Source of the DNA: Nothopassalora personata
Taxonomy: Eukaryota > Ascomycota > Dothideomycetes > Mycosphaerellales > Mycosphaerellaceae
DNA: 64,000 nucleotides
NCBI GenBank assembly: GCA_033816765.1
Contig: CM066287.1
Location: forward strand, 1-64,000
Direction of reading: 5' to 3'
Under the pieces are notes generated by a model that did not search any database, was not told the DNA's origin, and saw nothing but the letters and a program-made list of their open reading frames with translations. Position 1 is the stretch's first letter. Each line of letters begins with the position of its first letter. A program made the translations under genes and the position numbers. Shown piece by piece: positions 50,005 through 60,039 of this stretch.

Positions 50005-51345
50005 GGTGGTGGCGTGAGTGGTGCTTGAGAAGTGTGTTGATTATGGAGCGAGCGACGGAAAGGTGGTGGTGGTGGTCGTAAGCAGCACAAAGCCACCAAG
50101 AAGGTTCTGTGAGGTTTGAAGTGTCTTGGTTGCACGATAACAAAGTGAGATTGAGACAGCGTGCAAACGCTGCGCTCGGAAGTTGCCGTAGCTTTTGGGT
50201 TTAGCTGTCATACAAAATGAGAATGCTGATATCTTCCATATCACTTCAGTAGGTTTTGCTGGAGGTGACGAAGAGCGTGAGTCGGTGTCGTTCAGGTGGT
50301 AGAAGTGGAAAGATGAACACCTCACCTGGAGGGCATGATATGTTGTGAACAGGCGTGCGTTTGCTACCAGGTGAGAGGTGAAGTGAGGGATTGCCGCATC
50401 CTCACGGAAGCTACACCTCACATGGATCGTGCTCCTGGTAATGTGAGCTGGTACATGGAGTTGGTCCATACCACGTGTCTCTTGCCGTCCATACGTCGAT
50501 TGCTTGCCCTTGGCCTCAGGAAGTGTGCAAATTTACAGCCCATGGTGGCGGGCCACGTTGGAAATGCCGGGTCTGAATGTTCTCCTGGGCTGACTGTTCA
50601 TCCCCGATATCTCTCGAGATCAAACCGCAGTCGTCTCTCTTGGACGCATCCCGTCTGTTGAACGTTGACGGAAAGACATGGCCGAACGGCCCCGAGCATC
50701 TTGGCAGCATCCCATGAGTCAACTATCTGATCCGAGGAGAGCAGATGAAAGAGGCAGGCTAAACAACCATGAGATGTGAATGTGGTGGTCGTGCCATACA
50801 TGTAGATGACCGCGTGAAGTGACGACGGGAGGAGCCCCACTTGAGCCCTGAAGCCGCGGTGACCGGCCTTGCCCGCGAGCTTCGTGGTTCAACCTGAAAA
50901 CTTCTGCACATACTGTGATCTCAACACAATGCGTATCTCACGCGCTCCCGCTGGTTCGAGGCCCCCTCGCAGTCGCCAACATGCTCATGATGGCCTGATC
51001 CAGCCGCAGGGCTCCCTCCCCACGAACGGAGACGATCCAGCACGACCATTCCATCCGGCCCCCCCCCCCTGTCGACCAGCTTGAAGCGACGCGCAAGGCA
51101 TAGACCGAAGGTCAGGACAGCCCCCCCGTCGTGTTCCGAATAGCATGATGATGAGCCAGAGGACCCTTTGTAGATGTTAGACTTGCGACTCTGATGAGCG
51201 GACCACCTCTTTCTGACTTGCATACGACACCCTGTCCGACCCTTCACGCAGCTCGAAAAATTCTTAGAAGCTAACCTCGTGCGCAGTAGAACTATCGATA
51301 TCGCTCCCCTCCTCCAAGCTTCCATACACCTAGACCACCCTCACC
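50005..51345. promoter_or_regulatory. Divergent RID/ADE4 intergenic region
   Basis: 1.3 kb between two outward-facing genes. A TGG-repeat lies about 50 bp upstream of the RID ATG (50,062-50,078), and C homopolymers at about 51,058-51,069 and 51,121-51,128 lie 220-290 bp upstream of ADE4. No gene or defined binding site was recognised. Confidence 0.45.
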
Positions 51346-53136
51346 ATGTGCGGGATTCTCGCCGTCATCCTCGCGTCCACATCCGCAGACGCGGCGCCCG
51401 AGCTGCACCAAGCACTCTACTACCTCCAGCATCGAGGCCAGGACGCATGCGGGATCGCGACGTGTTCTAGAGGCGCCAAAATCTTCCAGTGTAAAGCAAA
51501 TGGTCTCGCTTCGAAAGTCTTTGACGAGGGCAAGAGAGTGAAAGACCTGCCAGGCTACATGGGACTTGGACACCTGAGATACCCCACGGCGGGCAGCAGC
51601 GCAAATGCGGAAGCGCAGCCCTTCTACGTGAACTCGCCGTATGGTATCTGCTTCACCCACAATGGCAATTTGATCAACGCGCCAGCTCTGAAGGAGTATC
51701 TGGATCAGACAGCACACCGGCACATCAACACTGAGTCGGACAGTGAGCTGATGTTGAACATCTTCGCCGATGAGCTCAACGTCACGGGCAAGGCACGTGT
51801 CAACGCGCAAGATATATTCCGCGCGCTCGAAGCCATGTATGAGAAGTGCAAAGGCGGCTGGGCATGCACGGCGATGCTGGCTGGGTTTGGCTTGATTGGC
51901 TTCCGCGATCCTCATGGCATCCGACCCATGGTGATCGGCGAAAGACCCTCTTTGGAAGTCGAGGGTGGCAAGGACTACATGATGGCATCCGAGTCGGTTG
52001 CACTCTCGCAGAACGGTTATACCCATGTCCGGGACATTCTGCCCGGTCAAGCCGTCATCATCGAGAAGGGAAAGGAGCCCGAGTTCCGCCAAGTCAGCCC
52101 GCAGCTTGACTATGCACCAGACATCTTCGAGTACGTCTACTTCGCTCGACCAGAGAGTGAGATTGACGGTATTTCGGTGTACCGTAGCCGACAACTCATG
52201 GGCTACCGCCTTGCTGAGACCATCAAGCAACGGCTTGGCCCGGAGACCATCAAGACCATCGATGCAGTGATACCGATACCAGAAACGGCCATGGTTTCGG
52301 CGTATGCTGTCAGCAAGCATCTCAAAATTCCAGAGAGTCAAGGCTTCGTCAAGAACCGCTACATCTTTCGAACGTTCATCATGCCGAACCAGACCGCCAG
52401 GCAGCGTGGTGTTCGCGCCAAGCTGAATGCTATCCCAATCGAGTTCAGAAACAAGAATGTCCTCCTGGTCGATGACAGCATTGTGCGTGGTACGACTTCA
52501 CGTGAGATCGTTCAAATGGCAAGAGAGGCAGGAGCGAAGAAGGTATACTTCAGCAGCTGTGCGCCGCCGGTGACACATTCCCACATCTACGGCATCGATC
52601 TCGCATCCCGGAATGAGTTGGTCGCGCACGGCCGCACGTCGAGAGACATCGCTGAACACATCGGAGCCGACGATGTCATCTACCAGAATTTGGACGACCT
52701 TGTGTCAGCGTGTGCGCAGCAAAGTCCACGTGACCCGAAGACCCAACGTTTCGAAGTTGGCGTCTTCTGTGGTAAATATGTCACGCCGGTGGATCAAGAG
52801 TATTTTGATCACCTGGAGCGCATTCGTGGCGAGACGAAGAAGTTGAAGGTGATGGAGAAAGCCGTGCAAGCTGTCGCCCAGGGTACTGCCAGCCAGAAGG
52901 AAATAAAGATGGCCGTCAATGGCGTCGATGTGGACGACCAAGGTGAGGTCGTTGCCCGCGACAGTGGCTCTGACGGTGAAGGCCGGCTACCCACGAAGGA
53001 AGTCCGTGATCGAATTTCGCGCGCCAACAGCTTCGTGGCCGACCCGGAGACTTCAAGACCGCGGAACGGGCCAGAGCGGAGCGAAAGCCAGGACATTGCG
53101 CTGCATAATCTGGGCGATCACGCAGGTGAATCGTAG
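51346..53136 (+). CDS. ADE4: Amidophosphoribosyltransferase (PRPP amidotransferase)
   Basis: 596 aa, single exon. Catalyses the first committed step of purine synthesis, PRPP plus glutamine to phosphoribosylamine. Starts MCGILAVI, so Cys2 becomes the N-terminal nucleophile of the class II glutaminase domain after Met removal; glutaminase motifs include [29 protein letters not shown] and ICFTHNGNL. The phosphoribosyltransferase half has ENG-type [34 protein letters not shown] and the PRPP loop [17 protein letters not shown]. The usual core ends near residue 510; the last 80 residues are a variable charged, Ser-rich tail. Full length. Confidence 0.98.
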   Translation: MCGILAVILASTSADAAPELHQALYYLQHRGQDACGIATCSRGAKIFQCKANGLASKVFDEGKRVKDLPGYMGLGHLRYPTAGSSANAEAQPFYVNSPYGICFTHNGNLINAPALKEYLDQTAHRHINTESDSELMLNIFADELNVTGKARVNAQDIFRALEAMYEKCKGGWACTAMLAGFGLIGFRDPHGIRPMVIGERPSLEVEGGKDYMMASESVALSQNGYTHVRDILPGQAVIIEKGKEPEFRQVSPQLDYAPDIFEYVYFARPESEIDGISVYRSRQLMGYRLAETIKQRLGPETIKTIDAVIPIPETAMVSAYAVSKHLKIPESQGFVKNRYIFRTFIMPNQTARQRGVRAKLNAIPIEFRNKNVLLVDDSIVRGTTSREIVQMAREAGAKKVYFSSCAPPVTHSHIYGIDLASRNELVAHGRTSRDIAEHIGADDVIYQNLDDLVSACAQQSPRDPKTQRFEVGVFCGKYVTPVDQEYFDHLERIRGETKKLKVMEKAVQAVAQGTASQKEIKMAVNGVDVDDQGEVVARDSGSDGEGRLPTKEVRDRISRANSFVADPETSRPRNGPERSESQDIALHNLGDHAGES

Positions 53137-53472
53137 CATGATTACATGAGGCATTAGACATGGGACAGGTCTGGGTGGAAATCTCAAAAGGTCCGGCGTT
53201 GGTAGACATGGCTTGGCTCGCTGCTGGGAGGTCTGTTGAGCGATTCTATACTGCAGGTAGGCAAGCGCACATTATGTTTCGTTCGTACGCATACCTCTCC
53301 AGCATGTACGTTGCTCCTGGCGCAGCTTCTGTGACACAGCATCGATGGATGACGCATCGCCGCCGATCCCCGCCATCTTGACCATTGGTCAACCTCTTCT
53401 GCTAAAACTGCCTCGAATGGAGAACAACCACATATCTTGGCTTGATGCAATATGAGAGCATGACAGCCAGCC
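53137..53472. other. Intergenic downstream of ADE4
   Basis: 336 bp with nothing recognised. Confidence 0.5.
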
Positions 53473-53856
53473 ATGTCGGAGCAATTCCGATACTTACATC
53501 TACCCAGGACACAAGAATGATGATCTCGAGGGAGGACTACGACATGTGCCTCTGCGTGCTGCCGGACACTTTGAGGCGCTCTCATACACGTGGGGCACGG
53601 AAAGTATCGAGCACTCCGGAGTATCTATGTGGCAGGCAGATGCATATCCATAACTCCAAATTGTGCAAGTGCGAAACGCAATCTTCGTCGCGAACATGGT
53701 ACGCGCATGGTCTGGATCGATGCGATATGCATCAATCAAAACAACAGCCAGGAGAAAAGTGACCAAGTCGGCATGATGGGTGAGATCTATGCCCGAGCGG
53801 AACGGACTGTAGTCTATCTCGGGCCTGGAGATGGCACCGTTCACATCCTGTACTGA
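53473..53856 (+). pseudogene. Truncated HET-domain relic with frameshifts
   Basis: Pieces of a HET domain in correct order but three frames: MSEQFRYLHL from ATG 53473; PGHKNDDLEGGLRHVPLRAA followed by HFEALSYTWGTESIEHSGVS; then ISITPNCASAKRNLRREHGT, MVWIDAICINQNNSQEKSDQ, VGMMGEIYARAERTVVYLGP to a stop at 53856. YTWG, VWIDAICINQ and TVVYLG are diagnostic HET motifs. Two frameshifts (near 53,500 and 53,635) and loss of everything after GDGT show it is dead. Its right edge coincides with the point where the opposite-strand ORF regains ordinary composition, suggesting a rearrangement junction near 53,838. Confidence 0.8.
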
Positions 53857-56591
53857 TGATGGTGCTACATTCGACACTTTCGCCCTCCTCGCAGCTTGTC
53901 TTGCGGCCAAAACACAGTTGGCACAATTCGAAGCTGTCCGATCGACCATGGTGTCCATCATGGCATTACCGCTCCACAGAAGACCACTGCATGCAGTACA
54001 GAGATCAATTGGTGGAGGAGCTGGCATACTTGCCGCCGGCACCGCCGGGGCTGTCGGTGCACTCGGGCTAGACACTGGCGTGAAGCTGCTCGCCGGCGCT
54101 GCAAAAGGCGGCATAGTAGCTGGCGGAGCTAGAGCCGTGGAGAAGTTCTGTGCCATCAACGCTGACAGGTTGATGATCTGAGCTCCCGTGAAGCCCAGTG
54201 CCGTCGATTTTGACGGAGCACTACTCTGAAAAGCCTCCGGAGGCGCATCTGGCATTGATGCCTCCGCGCTCGTAGTAGGTTCTGCCCCGTTCAGATCCAT
54301 GGCTCGTGGCAGGGTCGCGGGTGATGGTGGTGGGGCACTCTGTGCGAAGCCTTCAGGTGCGTCTGACATGTCGACCTCGATCGGTATCGGAGACCGTGTA
54401 AGAGGTTCTTCAATCCTAGGGCCGGCATATGGTCCAGTAGCTGGGAACTCACTCGCAGTCGCATCCAGCATCTCTGCGTCTGCAGCGTCGTCTGCTTCGG
54501 GTGCGGTTGGTTCTGCATTTGGCTGAGCTTCTGGCGCACCGTGTGTTCTGGCAGAGTCACCATCCGCAGTATTCTCCGCGCCGGCTGCGGATGACTCTGG
54601 TTCTTGCTCACGCTCCGGAGTACTGGCAGACGACTCTGGTGTGTCGGAAGGAGTTTTTAAATCCGCATTATCATCAGCTCCCATTAGCGATGGCTCCGAC
54701 TCAGGCTCAAACTCTGGAGCATTGGCAGATGATCCCTGTGTGCCAGAAGAAGTGCTTCCATCTGCACAAGCATCCGCTTCCGGCACTGATGATTCCCGCT
54801 CATACCCAGCCTCTGGAGCACTGATAGACGGCATTCGTGCGCGCGGCGGGGATCTTGGCTCATCTTCTGGATACGCATTCATGACCTGCGACAAAGGCGA
54901 CGTCTCGAACACTGGTTCCTTCCTGTCTCTCCTCCTCAGACCCCTGCACATCGAGAAATCGTCTTTCTTGCAGCGGCGAAATGCCTCTGACATCTTCACG
55001 ACAACGGGGCGAGGTGTCGTAATCAAGCTCGCCACTGGGTCGGAGCCTGGGCCGGAAGCAATATCTTGTGTGGCCGCTAGCGGCATTGTAAGTGCAGTAG
55101 CCAGCACCTTAGTATCAATGGACGACATCAGCTCTGACAACGAATTCAAATCACAGATTTCTGGTAATGCGCTCGACTCTGGCATCGAACGCGGTGCCTC
55201 GGCTACAATTTCATCGTGGTATTGCTGCCGAAGCATATCATCATTCGCCTTAATCGACTGCTGAGCTTGTTCTGTCAGACGTGACTTCTTGAGTGGGGCA
55301 AACTTTGGTCGCTCGGCCTTTGGCATTGGTTGGGGCGCCGACAATCTCAGGCCGGGAAATATGGGCTGATCAACTGTGTCTGCTTGTGTAGAGGTCTGGC
55401 CGCTGTCTCTACGAGACATTGAGATTGGCGGCGAGGCGCTTGACGCATTCGCAGATTCAGACGCATCGCGCTTGCGGCTGGGGGTCGCAGTTGGTGCTGA
55501 GGCCACTGCCTGGACCTCACCGCCAAGGTGTAAGGGTGGCGCGCTTGGTGACTGCTCTAGTCGAGGCGACTCGCTGTCTATCTTTTGCACCATCTCCTTC
55601 TGCACAACGGCCATCGATGACACCGTCGCCTTGCACAGTCTCACTGCTCGAAGAGCTTCCTCTCCAGGCGCGCCTCCTCTCGACGTCGCTCCACGCAGAT
55701 CGAGCAAGGGTTTGCCAGTCTTTGAATCCAGACGAGCGAGGCTCTGTGGCTTGTAATGTTGGGTATCGGAACCTGATGGATCGGACTTTTGTCCGTGCCA
55801 ATCACTGTACCAGCCGTATTCACGGCGGATGTATTTTATGTTCGCTGATATCTTCCTCGATGGTTGCGACTTGTGCGCCTTTGTCTGGTCTGGTTGGGGG
55901 ATTGAGGACGGAGGATAGGATATTGGTGATGACTTCTTTGAGTCCGGGATGAAAAGAATCAGTGCCATCTCGTTGTTTGCGTCTTGTTGAGGGTCGACCT
56001 CGACGTCTCTGGAATCTGGCAACTCGATTTCTGCGCTGTGTAGTGACTCGACGTCTGTGTCATGTCTTCACTCGACTGTGCTGCTGGGTCGGGCATGTAA
56101 TTCTGGCTCGACCTCTTGGGTGCACTCGGGACTCGCGGCACCGGTTGAGACATCTGTCATATCTACTTCCCAATCCTCTCCGGACGATGGCGGCGCGCGA
56201 GGCGAACGGTCGCGGGTGTAGAGGTAGCCCACAGCTGCAGATAGGAGCAGGATGCTAAGAGGGTTCATCATGACACCCGGCAGGTCCATTCTCGGGCAGA
56301 GCACGTTCAAGACATGCATGATACGCTCGATCACTTCCGAGACAGCGCTATAGAATGCGATTGAGCCATGCAAGAAGAGGGATATGAGCCAGAGAAAGAG
56401 CTACGAGGGGATCAGTATCCGAGTCGAGTGGAAGCGCGACAGCAAGTACTCACGAATGCGGCACTTGGAAGGGAAACGGCGCTAAGGGCTGCGCATTGCA
56501 CGAACAGTCTCTGGTTCATGACGGCGCACATGACGGTGAGGAGCGACATCAGGAGCAGGAGATCCGTGGCCCCGTATGCAGTAGACATCAT
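53500..56591 (-). CDS. Large disordered membrane-linked protein, one in-frame TGA
   Basis: Exon 56591-56454 (MMSTAYGATDLLLLMSLLTV...) joins exon 2 from 56400 across a 53-nt intron (GTGAGT...CTCGTAG). The product starts with about three membrane segments, including LFLWLISLFLHGSIAFYSAV and NPLSILLLSAAVGYLYTRDR. At 56070-56068 the frame meets TGA, then continues 850 codons in the same frame (RHDTDVESLHSAEIELPDSR...). The long part is disordered, rich in Ala, Pro, Ser, Glu, with repeated PEADD/PESS patterns, and a CxxC...CxxC-like LCTACSGLLW and TASNCANCVLAA near its end. Its last 115 or so codons are antisense to the HET relic, so the natural C-terminus was probably replaced. CGA-to-TGA would explain the stop; an unusual intron is the alternative. 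Family unknown. Confidence 0.5.
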
Positions 56592-57321
56592 GGCGGTTGC
56601 GGTTGTCGTCGCTGGAGATATTGGTGATAGTTACTGGCAGTTGGTGGTGGTGCAAATGTTGTCGAACATCCGCCTGCGGAAGAACAAATTGGTGGTGTTC
56701 GTGTTTGCGACTCAAGGCGAAAGAGTCGTGGCTTTCAAAATTGCGATGGAGATGGTCATGTGACGTGGGACGCTAAGAGTGCGGGCCGATTGCACAAGCG
56801 AATTTTCAGGGCAGTGAATGCGGCGTTCAGAGCGACATCTCTGTTCACTTTGTTGCCCTTTCCCATTAGAAACCTCTACGATCGTAAAAGTTGATAGGAT
56901 GAAGCAGCGTTAAGCACGAGGCCACTACCGGGTGCTGTTTTCAAGCGCCAGCCGCGCAATCGGAGAACTAGCTTGCCCAATTCTGCCTTAACGAGCATGA
57001 GGCAGTGAGTATCACGGAGGGTATGTACCCGGTACTAAAGCGATCATGTCCAGCCCTTTAATGCCGCTTTCACGCTGGATGTTCAAGCAAAGAGACTTTC
57101 GCCAAGACTATAGCTTAAAGGGTGGGATGCATAACGGACGTGGTGCGTGCTACTACTCAGAGCCTAAGTGCATGGATCCTCCCTCTCCTGAAACGTAGTC
57201 CACGAATGATAGCACGCGGCACAATTACTTACATAACCATGCGATGCTTCCACGATTTTCTCTCACAATCAAAGTCACCAAGCGCACCCACAACTCCCAA
57301 GAGACGATTTCCAACGACGAT
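56592..57321. other. Intergenic, nothing recognised
   Basis: 730 bp upstream of the large disordered gene and of the following relic. No feature supported. Confidence 0.5.
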
Positions 57322-57930
57322 ATGATCGCACATAAACAAGCAAGCCTTCTTGACCCGCCGGACGAGCTGCGCAACCAGAGTAAGTATTGATTGAATTCTA
57401 TGCCAACATCTGTCGCTAACTATCAATAACCTATAGATACGTCGCTGGCAATGTCGACCACGTATACATAAACTAGGCATCGAGATTCCCACGATAGTGG
57501 AGTGCGTTCCTCGCCCGCAGCAAGACAGATCGGTCACACCAGCGCCTTCACTACCGACAGCGCCGCGACATCCTCCACGAACCAGATCACTAGAGACCTC
57601 GAGTCAGGCCACTGGCTCAGTGAGAAGAGAGTCGAACATGCAAACACTGCGATCGTCTCCAAGCAGCATGTCCTCCGGCAGACCTGCAAACAGCTTCAAA
57701 TTGACTTCGCTTCGATACTCCAGGGTGCACCTGTCTTCCCTCGCGAGATCGAAGTCGTCATTCAGGACTTCGACCATACTTCTTGGTAGAAGTACGATGT
57801 CATGAATGCTCTCTCGACTTCGCTCAACTGTTTGAGCAACTTATGTTTTACAGACTAAAGGGTCAGGAGTCGGAACCAACATCGCTCGCAGTGGACCCTA
57901 TCCCTACACCTCCAAGTCTCCGAGGCCACC
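57322..57930 (+). pseudogene. Relic of an LPPELRNxIY-type fungal gene
   Basis: Exon 1 from ATG 57322 gives QASLLDPPDELRNQ, close to the LLDLPPELRNxIY motif that opens many Dothideomycete F-box-like orphan proteins. A perfect intron follows (57380-57436; GTAAGT, GCTAAC, CTATAG), but exon 2 reads a short stop in phase, while YVAGNVDHVYIN is out of phase. Further pieces fit the family: IEIPTIVECVPRPQQ and KQHVLRQTCKQLQIDFASIL, then IEVVIQDFDHT. Frame disruptions show decay. The inverted-repeat element begins about 180 bp further right. Confidence 0.45.
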
Positions 57931-58110
57931 ACACACGAAATCGTCCGCATCATTGAGGCTCTTGCACACCACTTTCTGAGCTCAGAGCCCACCAACCGTA
58001 TGAATCCGTCCACGGACGACCATCTGCTTCATGGTGGACATGCTGAAAGCATGGGACCAACTGCAGACCGCCGCACACGCCATCGGAGGCATCCAGTCAC
58101 TACGTAAACC

Positions 58111-58722
58111 GGTGAATTGCTCCCATGGGGACTCATTTTCAAGAAATACTCCCGTGGGGACTTAGAGGGATGCCAAATTACTGCTATAGGGACACATTAT
58201 GGCATGTAGTATGACCTCGTTGCGACGACCGCGCTTGCATTCTACTCAATGCAGACAGCTGATATAGACGCTTTCTTATTATGTCTTTGTACTTGAAGTA
58301 AATAGGTTATATTATACTAACGGACCCTATCTTATTACGTCTTGTACTTTGAATAAATAGGTCGGATTATAGGTCTGTACCCGTATACAAGCTAATTATA
58401 TAGCGGTTTTTCTTCCACCTTCGTAGACACGAACAAGACATATACACTATATACTAAGTCTTGTTTCTAACTTTTAGTTATCTACAGCAATAGTAGCTAC
58501 CTACGTTATAGGTGCAAAATTTTCACTTTTTGTCCCTATAACTACCTACCTATACTTTTACACCTTTAGATATAGGTACTGCTGCAAGACCAAAGGCTGC
58601 TATAATATGTCCCTATAGTAGTAATTTGGTATCCCTATAAGTCCCTACGCGAGTAATTGTTGAAAATGAGTCCCTATGGGAGCAATAAACGACATAATTT
58701 TCCCCATGGGAGTAATTTCACC
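58111..58722. mobile_element. 0.6-kb TIR (foldback/MITE-like) element
   Basis: The first 93 bp (58111-58203) and the right arm (about 58600-58722) are inverted copies: both read inward through GCTCCCATNGGGACTCATT, CGTNGGGACTTA and CCAAATTACT, then GGGACANATTAT. The right arm has an extra outer unit, so the ends are GGTGAAWT...ATTTCACC. Within each arm a CTCCCATRGGGAC-like motif repeats two to four times, as in elements with subterminal transposase sites. The middle is AT-rich with two 57-bp direct repeats starting at 58272 and 58329 (CTTATTAYGTCTT...AAATAGGT). No coding capacity, so it would depend on another element. No clear target-site duplication was seen. Confidence 0.75.
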
Positions 58723-59190
58723 GCCACCTAAACACTTCTCCTTCACACGAATCGGCATCGTTTTTCCGCGACCCATTTCAAGACCACGCTAGGCTGGGGA
58801 AAGGAACAAACAGCACTTGGATTTGCACACAGCACACCGTTATTAGACTCCATCGAGCTCTTCATGAAGCCTGCATTGCCTTGAAAGGCCCTGCTGCCGC
58901 GAAGTGCCTCGTCGACAGCGATCTTCTCTAGCAGTTCGAAGCTCATATCGAAGCCACACTGGCCTTTTGCGGAAGTCTGCTGATGTGGACGAAAGCAGTC
59001 GGTCCTGAACAGATATACTATTGGGAAAAGGTCGTCGGTGTAATTGAACCAACAGGCCGCGAGCGAGGATCAAGTCGTTGGAGATCCCGAGGTAGTAGAA
59101 AGGAGATGACACCCAGATCCAAGACGGGGGACCAGAGGAGTTGTCAAACGCACATGGGGCGATGATGGAGAGACTGAAAGTCTAGACCCA
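58723..59190. other. Intergenic right of the TIR element
   Basis: No gene supported; short frames only. Confidence 0.45.
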
Positions 59191-59600
59191 ATGTTTCGAG
59201 GAGCGTGTCCTCACGCCGCAGCATCTAGTGTTCGAAGTAGCATTGAAAAGATTATCGCACAATACGAAAGCTCTCTGCTGGCGGCTATGGAGTTTCATGC
59301 AGCCGAACGAGAGAAGCTGGAAATATACCCTGGAGACTTGCTTCGGCGGTCACGCACACAGCCCTACGTGTGTAGCTAGCTCCACGCATACGAGGGAAGG
59401 TAGGAGTCTATCCTTGGAGACTTCCAAGTTGTAATTGTCGAAGAATATGGCATGCGGACCATCGAGGATATCTTTGAGGACCTTCCGCCATCGTCCGGAT
59501 CTCTTAGTACGTTCGACCGAGCTTGGATGCAGATTTGGCGAGGTATTCGAGTCAGATGGCCGAAGCACGCCTTCGAATCGAGAGCATCGCCGTCGAGTGC
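59191..59600 (+). pseudogene. Fragments of an unrecognised gene
   Basis: Two plus-strand protein-like pieces: SSVRSSIEKIIAQYESSLLA, MEFHAAEREKLEIYPGDLLR before 59379, and a 66-codon stretch from 59404 with LGDFQVVIVEEYGMRTIEDI, FEDLPPSSGSLSTFDRAWMQ, IWRGIRVRWPKHAF. Only 36 nt separate a GTGTGT and a GGTAG site between them, too short for an intron, and neither piece has a clear start or end. Probably a relic. Family unknown. Confidence 0.3.
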
Positions 59601-60039
59601 TTGAGCTTCCTGCAGAAGTCAGCTCTGCTCGAACAGGTGGAAGTGGCACCCCTTGCAAGTTTCTCTACAATCAGTCCAATTTGAGGCTGCACCGCCATCC
59701 TCCTAGTCACTGGCGCAACACCAATAGCTGGAAATGGGATACCAGCCGGAGGACTGTCTAGAACTGATTTGATTTCTTCAACTGATTGACACCGAGAACG
59801 TCCGTACCTCGTCTCTGTATTTAGCCGTCCACGCGATATATAATGCTTGTCATGCCCATCATCCCGCTCTTGACCGCATTCATACGACGTGAAGGGCTGG
59901 GTCTTCTGTGCAATGCTCGTCTCTGTACAAGCCCAAAGTGCGCCTCGCTAAATCCATCAAGCACAACATGTAACACCGTGTGTCGACCTCTTTTCTGTCT
60001 GCAATGGAAACTGGCCTCCTAAATTAGCTGACCATTTGG
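59601..60039. other. Intergenic, nothing recognised
   Basis: About 440 bp before the 3' end of the MFS gene. No feature supported. Confidence 0.5.

Noticed and set aside
59380..59403. Intron joining the two fragments at 59,191-59,600
   Set aside because: The available GT...AG span is only about 36 nt, shorter than any intron defined in this window (50 nt minimum).
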